Shown: piece by piece, positions 1 through 8,530 of the stretch
Position numbering within the stretch: the first letter of the stretch is position 1
How the letters are laid out: every line of letters begins with the position of its first letter
NCBI GenBank assembly: GCA_934320645.1
Contig: CAKRFP010000021.1
Location: forward strand, 1 to 46,866
Direction: 5' to 3'
Length of the DNA: 46,866 nucleotides
Source: an uncultured Bariatricus sp.
GTDB taxonomy: Bacteria; Bacillota; Clostridia; Lachnospirales; Lachnospiraceae
Program-made: the position numbers and the translations under genes
Notes under the pieces: model-generated
What the model saw: only the letters and a program-made list of their open reading frames with translations
What the model was told of the DNA's origin: nothing
The model's database searches: none

Positions 1-292
<292 letters not shown>

Positions 293-354
293 AGTGTTTG
301 TATCCAGTTCAAAATCACTGCTAGCAATTTCGTTCCTGTTTACTGTTCTGGTTT

Positions 355-370
355 GACATCTTTCGATGTC
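355..370 (-). other. Leader hairpin of the 16S precursor with GAAA tetraloop
   Basis: The leader contains a perfect six-pair stem, GACATC / GATGTC, closed by a GAAA loop on the minus-strand RNA. It sits between the promoters and mature 16S and is a plausible processing or antitermination-leader structure. Just upstream in the transcript is a CTTTAAAGA run (about 388-396) that could be a weak boxA-like element. The rest of 293-713 is AT-rich and shows no gene. Confidence 0.45.
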
Positions 371-472
371 CGTTCTTGAAAAATCTCTTTAAAGAATTTT
401 CAGGGTTTGTTGTCTATTGTTCAGTTATCAATGTTCTTTTTTGTTGTTGCCGTTTCATGCGACAGCTTTTAT

Positions 473-501
473 ATTATATCAAAGCGTTTCATGTTTGTCA
501 A
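473..501 (-). promoter_or_regulatory. rRNA operon promoter P2 (proximal)
   Basis: On the minus strand a perfect -35 TTGACA (501-496) and perfect -10 TATAAT (478-473) are separated by 17 bases. Transcription would start near 466 and give a leader of about 175 nt before 16S. Two consensus promoters in tandem ahead of 16S are the normal layout of a growth-regulated rRNA operon. Confidence 0.85.
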
Positions 502-557
502 CAACTTTTTTAAATTATTTTTTGTCGCTTTTTATTTTTATCAGCGACAACCTCTAT

Positions 558-586
558 ATAATATCATGTGTTTTTTGTTTTGTCAA
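558..586 (-). promoter_or_regulatory. rRNA operon promoter P1 (distal)
   Basis: A second minus-strand promoter lies 85 bases upstream of P2: -35 TTGACA (586-581), 17-base spacer, -10 TATTAT (563-558, five of six consensus bases). Spacing and strength match the upstream member of a tandem rRNA promoter pair. Confidence 0.75.
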
Positions 587-647
587 CACATTTTTCGAGG
601 TTTTTATTTTTATTTTCAAAGGCTACCTTACATCCCTTATTACAAAT

Positions 648-679
648 AAAAATCCATCACTTTTCCGTGACGGATTTTT
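648..679 (-). terminator. Terminator after the CvpA-like gene
   Basis: AAAAATCC and GGATTTTT pair around an inner TCAC/GTGA stem with loop TTTTCC; the A and T flanks let it act in both directions. It lies 35 bases after the stop of the CvpA-like gene and separates that operon from the rRNA promoters. Confidence 0.7.
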
Positions 680-713
680 ATAATACCATTATCAGTTTCT
701 ATTGTCAAGCCTT

Positions 714-1625
714 TTATCTCAACATTGTTGCAATTTTCATAATTATATTATTATCATATAAAAAACTAAGGATCTGATCTTCTCTGATCATTCCCATTGC
801 CTGCTTTCCTATCGTTGTTGTATACAGAAGCGTAATTACGATAAACAGGATCCCTACTATAATAAATGAAATCGTTGTCCCTACCAGAACTCCTGCCATT
901 CTGTTCAGAATTCCCAGAACCGGAAGTGCTGTCACAAAATCAAGTGCAAACACAACCGCTCTTATCACAATGGTTGCAAACAGGAATGTTATCAGAAACG
1001 CGATAATCTCGATAACCAGCTTTGCAAAATATTTGCTTACATATTCCGCAAATGTCGTTACCCCAAGCTTCTGATAAACTTCACTGTTATTATTTTCCAG
1101 AAGAAGATTCTTAAATACATCCGGAAGATCTGCACCCTCGATTGCCGCTATCTGCATCTGCTTTGGAACTTCTGCTTCCATGACCGACTGCTTGGCTTCT
1201 TCAGTTGATGCATGTCCATTGAAAATATCAGGCGAAATTCCATATTGCTGTAGCATCTCGTCGGATACATTTCCATTTACAATATCTTCCACTGTAATTC
1301 CGGCAGCCTCCAGTGTCTTCTCAGAAACGCCCGCTGCCGAAAGAATCCCTCTCACCTGTTCTTCCGTAAACCCGGACTCTGTATCTGCTTCCCCTGTAAA
1401 TGCTTTTGTCATCGTCTTTATACACTGCTGCTCGACCATCTCGTCAATTGGCGTAAGTGAATAAATCGCTTTGCTCACATACGGTGTCGCAAAATATACA
1501 ACTACCAGTGTAAGAATCGTCGCCCCAAGCGATACCGCAATTCGGACAGCACCTTTTGCAAATCCCACGATTGCCCCTATTGCTATAATTCCTCCAACGA
1601 TCACCAATAAAATGTTTACTTCCAT
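714..1625 (-). CDS. CvpA-like membrane protein
   Basis: A 303-residue membrane protein. The N-terminus has the CvpA pattern: a first helix (residues about 4-22), then GFAKGAVR, then a second helix (about 30-48). A long soluble, acidic segment (about 55-190) follows, then two more hydrophobic stretches (about 195-230 and 240-270). The CvpA family was named for colicin V production, but its molecular function in Firmicutes is not established. The soluble middle insertion is longer than in the roughly 160-residue E. coli protein. The start codon is ten bases after the stop of the DUF5711-like gene, so the two are probably cotranscribed, and a terminator follows the stop. Family assignment is from topology and the GFxxG-like motif, not from a search. 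Confidence 0.65.
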   Translation of the reverse strand: MEVNILLVIVGGIIAIGAIVGFAKGAVRIAVSLGATILTLVVVYFATPYVSKAIYSLTPIDEMVEQQCIKTMTKAFTGEADTESGFTEEQVRGILSAAGVSEKTLEAAGITVEDIVNGNVSDEMLQQYGISPDIFNGHASTEEAKQSVMEAEVPKQMQIAAIEGADLPDVFKNLLLENNNSEVYQKLGVTTFAEYVSKYFAKLVIEIIAFLITFLFATIVIRAVVFALDFVTALPVLGILNRMAGVLVGTTISFIIVGILFIVITLLYTTTIGKQAMGMIREDQILSFLYDNNIIMKIATMLR

Positions 1626-1634
1626 ACTCTACTC

Positions 1635-2813
1635 CTATTTTACAAGCCGTACCTCTGCAAGTCCGTCTGCATTCATCACCAGGTACTTGTTGATTCCAAA
1701 GATCGGAATCACTTCTTTTATCTCATATTCTGTCGTTCCTTCAAACTGCTTCACACCAAGTCTGGAATAAATCAGGCACGATGTTCCGTCATACATGATA
1801 ACATTTCCATCTGCAATCTTTACATTTCCATATTCTCCGGTAAATGTCTTGGATAATTTCTGATTTCCTTCCATATCATACAGACGCAGTTCATATTCTC
1901 CGCTTTCTTCTTTCAGTATAAAGCCAAGATATTCATCATCATGGAAAAAGCTTTTAATCTGCTTATCAAGCTTTACTGTCTTTGAAAGCTTTGGCTTATC
2001 CGTCTCTTTATAGATCATAAATGACTGATCTCCGACCAGAACAGATTTCTTCTCATCTATAAAGAACGATGTCGGAACGATTATATTTTTGTAAATATCA
2101 TCTGCAACCTGATATTCTTTGTTCGCCTCATCGGTACTGTCGAAATTCAGATAACCGACTCTGGTTGCTTCTACTCCATCCACTACACACAAATAAGAAA
2201 TCTGAAGTTTGGTCCCATTTGGCGAAAGTGCAATTCCGATCGGATATCCGGTTCCGGTAAGAGAAGCCCGGTGCTCTACCAGTACATTCCCTGTCGCATC
2301 ATAGCACACAACCATTGGCGAATTTTCATTATTCAGAATCGTGCTGACGATTCCATTTTCCGCAACAGCAATCTTTTCGATCGGGTAGTTCGTATGAATT
2401 TCTCCTTTTGCACCCTTTTCATCCATGACATAGATGTCGTTTCCGCCGCGCTCTGCAACCGCAGCTGCTTTTCCCGAAATCCGGATAACCGGATCCTTGA
2501 TCTGATAAGACTGGTTCCACTGCTCTACACCTTTTTTGTTGATATAGGCAATTCCATCCCGTCCGTATTTGAGCATTCCGTCTGCATATTGCAGATACTT
2601 CAGGTCAGCCGATTCTGTCTCTTTATTCTTATAGCTTTGCAATGTCCGTAAGTTTGTATAGGTCTGCAGTTCCACCAGCAGGTAACTGCTGATCAGGGCA
2701 AATACAAACGTCAGAACTGTCGCTGCCGTCTTTATTCTTTTTTTCACTTTGTACGCTTTTATCTTCTCTTCCAGGTTTTCTTCCGGATCGCGTACCTTTA
2801 CAATCACATCCAT
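1635..2813 (-). CDS. DUF5711-like membrane-anchored propeller protein
   Basis: A 392-residue protein with a short cytoplasmic basic N-terminus, one membrane helix (about residues 33-52) and a large extracytoplasmic part. That part is made of repeated short beta-strand units with aromatic and glycine turns (for example YADGMLKYGRDGIAYIN and GNVIMYDGTSCLIY), consistent with a beta-propeller. It resembles the DUF5711 family, which sits beside CvpA-like genes in Lachnospiraceae. No catalytic residues are recognisable and function is unknown. It is the promoter-proximal gene of a two-gene operon with the CvpA-like gene, so a shared envelope role is a reasonable inference. Confidence 0.6.
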   Translation of the reverse strand: MDVIVKVRDPEENLEEKIKAYKVKKRIKTAATVLTFVFALISSYLLVELQTYTNLRTLQSYKNKETESADLKYLQYADGMLKYGRDGIAYINKKGVEQWNQSYQIKDPVIRISGKAAAVAERGGNDIYVMDEKGAKGEIHTNYPIEKIAVAENGIVSTILNNENSPMVVCYDATGNVLVEHRASLTGTGYPIGIALSPNGTKLQISYLCVVDGVEATRVGYLNFDSTDEANKEYQVADDIYKNIIVPTSFFIDEKKSVLVGDQSFMIYKETDKPKLSKTVKLDKQIKSFFHDDEYLGFILKEESGEYELRLYDMEGNQKLSKTFTGEYGNVKIADGNVIMYDGTSCLIYSRLGVKQFEGTTEYEIKEVIPIFGINKYLVMNADGLAEVRLVK

Positions 2814-2846
2814 AACCTGTCCTTTTCCTGTCGTTAGTTTGTTGTT

Positions 2847-2876
2847 AGTATACCACAGTTTTTATTCATATGTACA
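2847..2876 (-). promoter_or_regulatory. Promoter of the DUF5711/CvpA operon
   Basis: Minus-strand -10 TATACT (2852-2847) lies 18 bases from -35 TGTACA (2876-2871, four of six). It gives a 5' leader of about 25-30 nt before the ATG at 2813. Confidence 0.5.
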
Positions 2877-2881
2877 GAAAA

Positions 2882-4018
2882 CTAAGGCAGAATCAGTTTC
2901 TGGCCGATAAAAATCAGATTTCCATCCGACAGTCCATTCATTCTGCAGATTGCATCCACATGTCCGCTGTCTCCATATACTTTTTTGCTGATTTTAGCAA
3001 GGGTGTCCCCTTTTTCTACAATATAAATATCTTCCGTCATCTCCTGCATTGTGCTTGCTGCCGGTTCACTGGTCTTCTCTTCTTCAGCGGAAGACGTGTC
3101 TGATTCTTCTCCCTGCTGTGCTTCCGGCTCCTGCTGCACTTCTGTCTGTGGATCATTTGTTGTCTGATCCGACTGAACAGATTCCTCGCTTTTCTGATCA
3201 TCCGCCGCTTTTACCGTACCATTGGTTTTCTGCGTTTTATTTCCGTCCTGTTTCAAGAGCGAATCCCGGATAAATTCCAGCGACGACTGAACGCTTTTCA
3301 TTTTCCCATAGTTATTCAGCGTTGTTACGCCCATGATCAGAACCACGATCACCAGAAACACGCTTGCCACATACGTCAGTCCGGAAGATTTTTTCTGTTC
3401 CTGCGCCTCAATTCTTTCTTTCACAAGATTGCGAAAGTCTTTTGCAGCTTTATCTTCCACAACTTCGCTGGGAGTCACGCCGATCTTTTTCCGCGCCGTG
3501 ATCATATAACTCTGCATTGCAGCATTTTTTTCATAATACACATAATGCCCGCCAATCTGCATCAGTTCTTTATATTTGTAGCAATAATACTGTTCTTCCA
3601 TTTCCGCATTGTCTTTTAATATGAAAACGGTATTTTTTTCGGAAAAATATTTTTCATGTGCTTTAAATATTTTTCCGTCGATCAGCATTCGTACGCCAGG
3701 TCTGCAAAGCATCCAGCCAATCAGTGTGCCTTCTTCAAAATATTCCTGTTTTTCCTGCTTTGCTTTCTCAAAATTTTCCTGCGAAATGATCTCATTTTCA
3801 TCTTCGGAAATCTCCATGCAGATCGCCCCGAAAATATAGATATATTCCTGCCCTTCTGTTTCTTCTTTCTTCCCGACCAGAAATGCCCCCGCCTGTTTAT
3901 TGTCCGCTTTATCACAAATCTGATTCAGAAATGTATCTACATAATCTTCCACGTAAATCTTCGGAGTATCACTCACATTTCCTATCTGGCGTACATTTTT
4001 TGGAAATTTGTTTTCCAT
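2882..4018 (-). CDS. Membrane-anchored LysM-domain protein
   Basis: A 378-residue protein. Residues about 1-200 are a soluble, probably cytoplasmic domain with no family I recognise. One transmembrane helix follows (about 220-242, SGLTYVASVFLVIVVLIMG). A low-complexity linker rich in Gln, Glu, Ser and Thr (about 265-328) leads to a C-terminal LysM module (YIVEKGDTLAKISKKVYG to GQKLILP). LysM modules bind N-acetylglucosamine in peptidoglycan, so the protein would tie an inside-facing domain to the cell wall. Similar cytoplasmic-domain/TM/LysM proteins are common in Lachnospiraceae, but their job is not established. The LysM call is firm; everything else is description. Confidence 0.75.
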   Translation of the reverse strand: MENKFPKNVRQIGNVSDTPKIYVEDYVDTFLNQICDKADNKQAGAFLVGKKEETEGQEYIYIFGAICMEISEDENEIISQENFEKAKQEKQEYFEEGTLIGWMLCRPGVRMLIDGKIFKAHEKYFSEKNTVFILKDNAEMEEQYYCYKYKELMQIGGHYVYYEKNAAMQSYMITARKKIGVTPSEVVEDKAAKDFRNLVKERIEAQEQKKSSGLTYVASVFLVIVVLIMGVTTLNNYGKMKSVQSSLEFIRDSLLKQDGNKTQKTNGTVKAADDQKSEESVQSDQTTNDPQTEVQQEPEAQQGEESDTSSAEEEKTSEPAASTMQEMTEDIYIVEKGDTLAKISKKVYGDSGHVDAICRMNGLSDGNLIFIGQKLILP

Positions 4019-4084
4019 AATACTCTCACCTCATTCTGCATATTTTGTAGTTTAGGCTATCGTATCATATGGAAAACACACTTT

Positions 4085-4684
4085 TTATCGCTTTGTGTCT
4101 ACTAAATAGGAAAATCGTTCGACAATCCTGTCCATTCCCCGTTTTTTCTTTACCGGATCGCTCTCTTTCCGCTGTGCAGTTTCAAAACTGCCGCAATATT
4201 TGTCAGCAAGTGTCGTAATCCATCCTTCTTTTGTCCGCGGCACAGAAAAAAGTGTGACCGGCCACATATGGTTGATGATAATATCCCGTTCCGTACTGTT
4301 CAGATCAAAAAATTTCTCGGCATTCTGTAGTGCCCTTTTCGGATGAGTCATTCCGTGAAAACGGTCTCCTGTCCGTTTGGCGTGGGTATGCCAGTCATAT
4401 AGGAACAGATCGTGGAGCATCCCGGCCCTTGCTGCCGATTCTGCATCCAGCCCCAGTGCCTTGCACCAGATATAATTATAGTAAGAAACGTGAAGACAAT
4501 GCTGATAGCAGTTCGTCACTCCGTGGTGCGGATAAAGCTTCATCCTCAGCACAACCGGATGTGTCGCAATGTCTTTGATACATTCATAAAACTGCTCAAA
4601 TTCTTCATTCAGCTCTTCCGGCGTTTTATTTTCATTTTTTAATTTATCATTTAACTCGGTAATCGTTTGCTGTAATCTTTCCAT
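4085..4684 (-). CDS. HD-domain hydrolase
   Basis: A 199-residue HD-superfamily metal-dependent phosphohydrolase. Metal-ligand motifs run in order: H in HCLHVSYY, the HD pair in AGMLHDLFLYDW, a later H in FHGMTHP, H in INHMWP, and D in LADKYCG. The substrate cannot be read from sequence; related proteins act on nucleotides or phosphate esters. I chose the ATG at 4684 because AGAGGG precedes it at good spacing; an upstream in-frame ATG at 4726 would add 14 residues but lacks a clear ribosome site. It is monocistronic and divergent from the membrane protein gene at 4877. Confidence 0.75.
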   Translation of the reverse strand: MERLQQTITELNDKLKNENKTPEELNEEFEQFYECIKDIATHPVVLRMKLYPHHGVTNCYQHCLHVSYYNYIWCKALGLDAESAARAGMLHDLFLYDWHTHAKRTGDRFHGMTHPKRALQNAEKFFDLNSTERDIIINHMWPVTLFSVPRTKEGWITTLADKYCGSFETAQRKESDPVKKKRGMDRIVERFSYLVDTKR

Positions 4685-4876
4685 TTGGGTTTCCCTCTTT
4701 TTCTGTCGGTATACTTTTCCCGACACTCTTTAAGTATACCAAAATTTCTTTCATTCCACCTCATTCTTTTCTAAAGAATTCCTTATGATTTTGTGATGTT
4801 TCTGTGATTCGTATTGTTTCTTTCAAATTCCTGGTATAAAATAGGGCAAAACTAAAATGAGGAGGCTGATTGTAAC

Positions 4877-5677
4877 ATGAAACAGATTTATGAAGACCTG
4901 GCAGACGATACTGACTTTGATATCATTGATCTGGACGACATACCGGATCGGGATACCGTAAAAAGGCGTAAAAAGAAATCTCAAAGAGATGTAAATAAAA
5001 CTAACAAAAGCAAGGAAGCAAAAAAGGAGGGACACTTTTTCACCGAAGACCCTTCGGAGGATTCACGAAAGGAGCGGTCTGAAAAAGCCCGGAAACGTAC
5101 TTCCGGAAGCTCTGGAAACGGCAGTTCAAAAGCTTCCGGAAAAAAGCGTTCCACTCCATCCGCTTCGATCATCACCACTCCGGTGAAAAAGACCGTGCAG
5201 ACCGGTGCAAAAGTAACCAGCAAACTCCTGCAGATCGGAGCCCGTGGCGTAACGCTTCTGATGATCGCCGCAATTGCATTTATTATTTTCAAGAATTTCT
5301 GGAGCAGTTATCCGGTATACGGTTCACTTGCCACAGCGGTAAATGCCAGGAATTATACGCTCGGTGCCTTCCTTGGCTTCGCAGCATTTCTGCTGATTAT
5401 GGAGATTATTTTCTTCCTATGGGCGCTGACCGGACCTTGCGCTTATGGCGACAGGGGAACAAAGCGTGTCGATACCGGACGGGGGCTTTTCTCCTTCCTG
5501 TTCATCGGTGTAACTGTAGTTGCTGCCGGAATGTTCTGGAATCTGATTCCTTCTTCTCCATCACCACTGACTGGTCTTGCCGGTGGTCTGCAGCTGTATG
5601 GCGGTCTGAAAGGAATCCTTCTTCCATTATGTGGAGTTGGACTCGTAAGCTGTATTGTACGGAAAATATTTTCCTAG
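4877..5677 (+). CDS. Hypothetical membrane protein with charged N-terminal tail
   Basis: A 266-residue protein. The first 120 or so residues are hydrophilic and disordered: an acidic start (DDTDFDIIDLDDI) is followed by Lys/Arg/Ser-rich sequence. Four hydrophobic segments follow at about 125-142, 160-182, 203-222 and 240-260. GAGGAGG 12 bases before the ATG fixes the start. I recognise no family. It is a single gene between a divergent HD gene and a convergent transketolase operon. Confidence 0.6.
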   Translation: MKQIYEDLADDTDFDIIDLDDIPDRDTVKRRKKKSQRDVNKTNKSKEAKKEGHFFTEDPSEDSRKERSEKARKRTSGSSGNGSSKASGKKRSTPSASIITTPVKKTVQTGAKVTSKLLQIGARGVTLLMIAAIAFIIFKNFWSSYPVYGSLATAVNARNYTLGAFLGFAAFLLIMEIIFFLWALTGPCAYGDRGTKRVDTGRGLFSFLFIGVTVVAAGMFWNLIPSSPSPLTGLAGGLQLYGGLKGILLPLCGVGLVSCIVRKIFS

Positions 5678-5683
5678 AACAGG

Positions 5684-5723
5684 AAAAATGCCAGTCCCGG
5701 TTTACACCGGTTCTGGCATTTTT
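5684..5723. terminator. Bidirectional terminator between convergent genes
   Basis: AAAAATGCCAG (5684-5694) pairs with CTGGCATTTTT (5713-5723); the loop contains a further CCGG/CCGG pair. A and T flanks on both sides serve both the plus-strand membrane protein gene and the minus-strand transketolase operon. Confidence 0.9.
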
Positions 5724-5750
5724 ATTATGGATTCTCAGAATCCTTTTTTA

Positions 5751-6692
5751 TTATTTTACAAATGCTTTTACTTTTTCGTAAATGCTGTCTGCATCCAGTC
5801 CGTATTTCTTGATCAGTTCTACTGCCGGGCCAGATTCTCCGAATGTATCCATAACCCCAATCTTCAGAACAGGTGTCGGAAGTTTTTCAGAAAGTGTATC
5901 ACATACAGCGCTTCCAAGTCCGCCGATAACAGAATGTTCTTCTACTGTAACGACTTTTCCTGTCTCTTTTGCTGCTGCAACGATGAGTTCTTCATCTAAT
6001 GGTTTGATTGTATGGATATTGATCACCTTTGCATCGATTCCGTCTGCTGCAAGCTTTTCAGCTGCTGCAAGTGATTCGCTTACTTCAAGTCCTGTTGCAA
6101 CGATTGTCACATCTTTACCTTCGCGAAGCACGATTCCTTTTCCGATCTCAAACTTGTAATCCGGATTGTCATTGATTACCGGTACTGCAAGTCTTCCGAA
6201 ACGCATATAAACCGGTCCCTGATGTTCGTATGCTGCAAATACTGCTGCTTTTGCTTCTACATCATCTGCCGGGCTGATCACTACCATACCCGGAATTGTT
6301 CTCATAAGAGCGATATCTTCGTTACACTGATGTGTAGCTCCGTCTTCACCAACGGAAATACCTGCATGTGTAGCACCGATCTTAACATTGTTCTTCGGAT
6401 ATCCAACAGAGTTACGAACCTGTTCAAATGCACGTCCTGCTGCGAACATTGCAAATGAGCTTGCGAACGGAACTTTTCCTGTTGTAGCGATACCAGCTGC
6501 AACACCGATCATGTTGCCTTCTGCGATACCACAGTCGATAAATCTTTCCGGGAATGCTTTCTTGAATGTTCCTGTCTTTGTAGCTCCTGCAAGGTCAGCA
6601 TCAAGTACTACGACATCGTCATGCAGTTTTCCAAGCTCAACTAAAGCATTACCATAGCTTTCTCTTGTTGCGATTTTCTTTACTTCTGACAT
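5751..6692 (-). CDS. Transketolase, C-terminal subunit
   Basis: A 313-residue protein matching the pyrimidine-binding and C-terminal domains of transketolase: VVLDADLAGATKTG, the RFIDCGIAEGNMIG segment with the catalytic Glu that activates thiamine diphosphate, THAGISVGEDGATHQ, and a C-terminal transketolase fold ending in VMDTFGESGP. It pairs with the separate N-terminal subunit encoded just upstream to transfer two-carbon units in the non-oxidative pentose phosphate pathway. The start overlaps the end of the N-terminal subunit gene by 13 bases, indicating translational coupling. Splitting into two genes is a known family arrangement in Clostridia and archaea, not a frameshift. Confidence 0.93.
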   Translation of the reverse strand: MSEVKKIATRESYGNALVELGKLHDDVVVLDADLAGATKTGTFKKAFPERFIDCGIAEGNMIGVAAGIATTGKVPFASSFAMFAAGRAFEQVRNSVGYPKNNVKIGATHAGISVGEDGATHQCNEDIALMRTIPGMVVISPADDVEAKAAVFAAYEHQGPVYMRFGRLAVPVINDNPDYKFEIGKGIVLREGKDVTIVATGLEVSESLAAAEKLAADGIDAKVINIHTIKPLDEELIVAAAKETGKVVTVEEHSVIGGLGSAVCDTLSEKLPTPVLKIGVMDTFGESGPAVELIKKYGLDADSIYEKVKAFVK

Positions 6693-7516
6693 AATGCTTC
6701 ACCTGCTTTCTCTAAATCTTCCATAGCGATCTTGTATTCTTCATCGTTCGGAGCTTTTCCATGCCATCCAGCCTGGTCTTCCATGAAGGAAACGCCTTTA
6801 CCTTTTACAGTCTTGGCGATGATAGCTGTCGGCATTCCTTTTGTCTCTTTTGCTTCTTTGAAAGCAGCTGCAATCTGATCGAAGTCATGTCCATCGATAT
6901 TGATTACATGGAAGTTGAATGCTTCAAATTTCTTGTCGATCGGGTATGGTGAGTTTACTTCATCAATACGTCCATCGATCTGAAGGTTGTTGTTATCTAC
7001 GATGACTACCAGGTTATCCAGTTTTTTGAATCCAGCTAACATAGAAGCTTCCCAAACCTGTCCTTCCTGAATTTCTCCATCTCCGAGAAGTGTGTATACA
7101 CGATAGTCATCATTGCTCAGCTTTGCAGAAATAGCCATACCTACTGCTGCTGAGATTCCCTGTCCCAGAGATCCGCTTGACATATCAACACCCGGGATGT
7201 GCTTCATATCCGGATGTCCCTGAAGGTAAGATCCTGTATGACGAAGTGTCTTGAGGTCTTCTACCGGGAAGAATCCTCTGTGTGCCAGTGCAGAATAGTA
7301 TCCCGGAGCTGTATGTCCTTTGGAAAGAACGAAACGGTCGCGGTCTGCTTTCTTAGGATCCTTAGGATCGATATTTAACTCTTCAAAATATAAATATGTG
7401 TAGATGTCTGCTGCTGACAGAGATCCGCCCGGATGTCCGGATTTGGCAGCGTGTACTGCTGTCACGATGCTCTTACGGATTTCATTTGCAGTTTTCATAA
7501 GCTCTAACTTGTTCAT
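6680..7516 (-). CDS. Transketolase, N-terminal subunit
   Basis: A 278-residue thiamine-diphosphate-binding subunit. SGHPGGSLSAADIYTYLYF near residue 27 and the cofactor motif GDGEIQEGQVWEA, continuing to VDNNNLQIDG about 30 residues later, are diagnostic. It needs the following gene for a complete active site. AGGAGG precedes the ATG. It is the second gene of the transaldolase operon, 94 bases after transaldolase, with a stem-loop in between. Together the three genes interconvert pentose and hexose phosphates. Confidence 0.93.
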   Translation of the reverse strand: MNKLELMKTANEIRKSIVTAVHAAKSGHPGGSLSAADIYTYLYFEELNIDPKDPKKADRDRFVLSKGHTAPGYYSALAHRGFFPVEDLKTLRHTGSYLQGHPDMKHIPGVDMSSGSLGQGISAAVGMAISAKLSNDDYRVYTLLGDGEIQEGQVWEASMLAGFKKLDNLVVIVDNNNLQIDGRIDEVNSPYPIDKKFEAFNFHVINIDGHDFDQIAAAFKEAKETKGMPTAIIAKTVKGKGVSFMEDQAGWHGKAPNDEEYKIAMEDLEKAGEALCQK

Positions 7517-7555
7517 GAAAATATGCCTCCTGAAATAGTTTATTTTTAGTCACTT

Positions 7556-7587
7556 TGTCGGAAGCGCAGATTCATGCTCTTCCGACA
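7556..7587 (-). other. Intercistronic stem-loop, transaldolase to transketolase
   Basis: A perfect nine-pair stem TGTCGGAAG / CTTCCGACA with a 14-base loop lies in the 94-base gap. No U-tract follows it on the transcribed strand, so an mRNA-stabilising or processing hairpin is more likely than a full terminator. Confidence 0.55.
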
Positions 7588-7610
7588 GTAAATTATTCTG
7601 ATTGTAAATC

Positions 7611-8267
7611 TTATTCTCCGAATACTGCTTTGTAATCAGCCTGGAATTTTGCGATACCAGCATCTGTAAGCGGATGATGTGTCATCTGCTCGATTACTTT
7701 GTAAGGAACAGTTGCAATATCAGCACCTGCAAGTGCACATTCTGTAACATGCATTGGGTTACGGACGCTCGCGCAGATGATCTGTGTATCAATATCTCCA
7801 GCCGCTGCAAACATCTCAGCAATTTCTTCGATCAGTTCTGTTCCACGTACAGAAATATCATCCAGACGTCCAAGGAACGGCGATACATATGTAGCCCCTG
7901 CTCTTGCTGCAAGAAGTGCCTGGTTTGCTGTGAATACCAGTGTTACATTTGTCTTGATTCCTTCAGCTGTAAGAGCTTTACAAGCTTTCAGTCCTTCTAC
8001 AGTCATCGGAATTTTAACTACCATGTTCGGATGGATCTTAGCGATTTCTCTACCTTCTGCAATCATACCTTCTGCATCAGTAGTTGTTGCTTTTACTTCT
8101 CCACTGATTGGTCCGTCTACGATAGATGCGATCTCTGCGATAACCTCTTTAAAATCACGTCCCTCTTTTGCGATCAGTGACGGGTTTGTTGTAACTCCGC
8201 AGATAACTCCCATATCGTTAGCTTTTTTAATGTCTTCCACATTTGCTGTGTCGATGAAAAATCTCAT
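7611..8267 (-). CDS. tal: Transaldolase (small, TalC/FSA type)
   Basis: A 218-residue single-domain aldolase-barrel protein of the short transaldolase class. MRFFIDTANVEDI, GVTTNPSLIAKEG, and the Schiff-base Lys in MVVKIPMT (near residue 85) are all present, as are SPFLGRLDDI and the tail HHPLTDAGIAKF. It transfers a dihydroxyacetone unit from sedoheptulose 7-phosphate to glyceraldehyde 3-phosphate. Fructose-6-phosphate aldolase is the close relative, and residues separating the two cannot be judged by eye, but the transketolase partners favour transaldolase. Start is fixed by AAGGAGG. First gene of the operon, with a strong promoter upstream. Confidence 0.92.
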   Translation of the reverse strand: MRFFIDTANVEDIKKANDMGVICGVTTNPSLIAKEGRDFKEVIAEIASIVDGPISGEVKATTTDAEGMIAEGREIAKIHPNMVVKIPMTVEGLKACKALTAEGIKTNVTLVFTANQALLAARAGATYVSPFLGRLDDISVRGTELIEEIAEMFAAAGDIDTQIICASVRNPMHVTECALAGADIATVPYKVIEQMTHHPLTDAGIAKFQADYKAVFGE

Positions 8268-8352
8268 TTCGTTTTCCTCCTTATGAACATGAAAATTCGT
8301 ATTTTCCGTTATCAGGAATCCCTCTTTTTATCTGATTGCCTGACTTGGTTAA

Positions 8353-8382
8353 ATTATATCGCAATTTACTCTGGCAGGTCAA
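8353..8382 (-). promoter_or_regulatory. Promoter of the transaldolase-transketolase operon
   Basis: Minus-strand -35 TTGACC (8382-8377), 18-base spacer, perfect -10 TATAAT (8358-8353). The start would be near 8346, leaving a leader of about 78 nt. Confidence 0.75.
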
Positions 8383-8393
8383 TAGCCATATGT

Positions 8394-8446
8394 TTTTATT
8401 AGTAATTTTTCATGTTAATATTAACTATTTTATTAGTAATTTTTCA
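8394..8446. repeat. Two 19-bp direct repeats with a 12-bp palindrome between, upstream of the tal promoter
   Basis: A 19-bp sequence, TTTTATTAGTAATTTTTCA, occurs exactly at 8394-8412 and again at 8428-8446, a 34-bp period. Between them is a perfect palindrome GTTAATATTAAC (8414-8425). The core ATTAGTAAT is itself palindromic apart from its centre base, and a third core is at 8506-8514. All lie upstream of the -35 element (8377-8382), in the 263-bp gap between the tal start and the end of lacI. They look like regulator sites, but the usual central CG of LacI operators is missing, so the binder is unknown. Confidence 0.6.
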
Positions 8447-8530
8447 ATACTGTTTTTGGATAATCCTTTATTTTATAGCGTTTTTAAAGACCTAAATCAT
8501 GAAATATTACTAATATTTTTTGGATTTAAA

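Noticed and set aside
407..777. Phe/Tyr-rich plus-strand reading frames over the rRNA leader
   Set aside because: They lie antisense to two consensus rRNA promoters and the terminator, are extreme in composition and have no ribosome site.
6680..6692. Frameshifted transketolase
   Set aside because: Two complete subunits with their own starts and a coupling overlap are the normal split form in this group.
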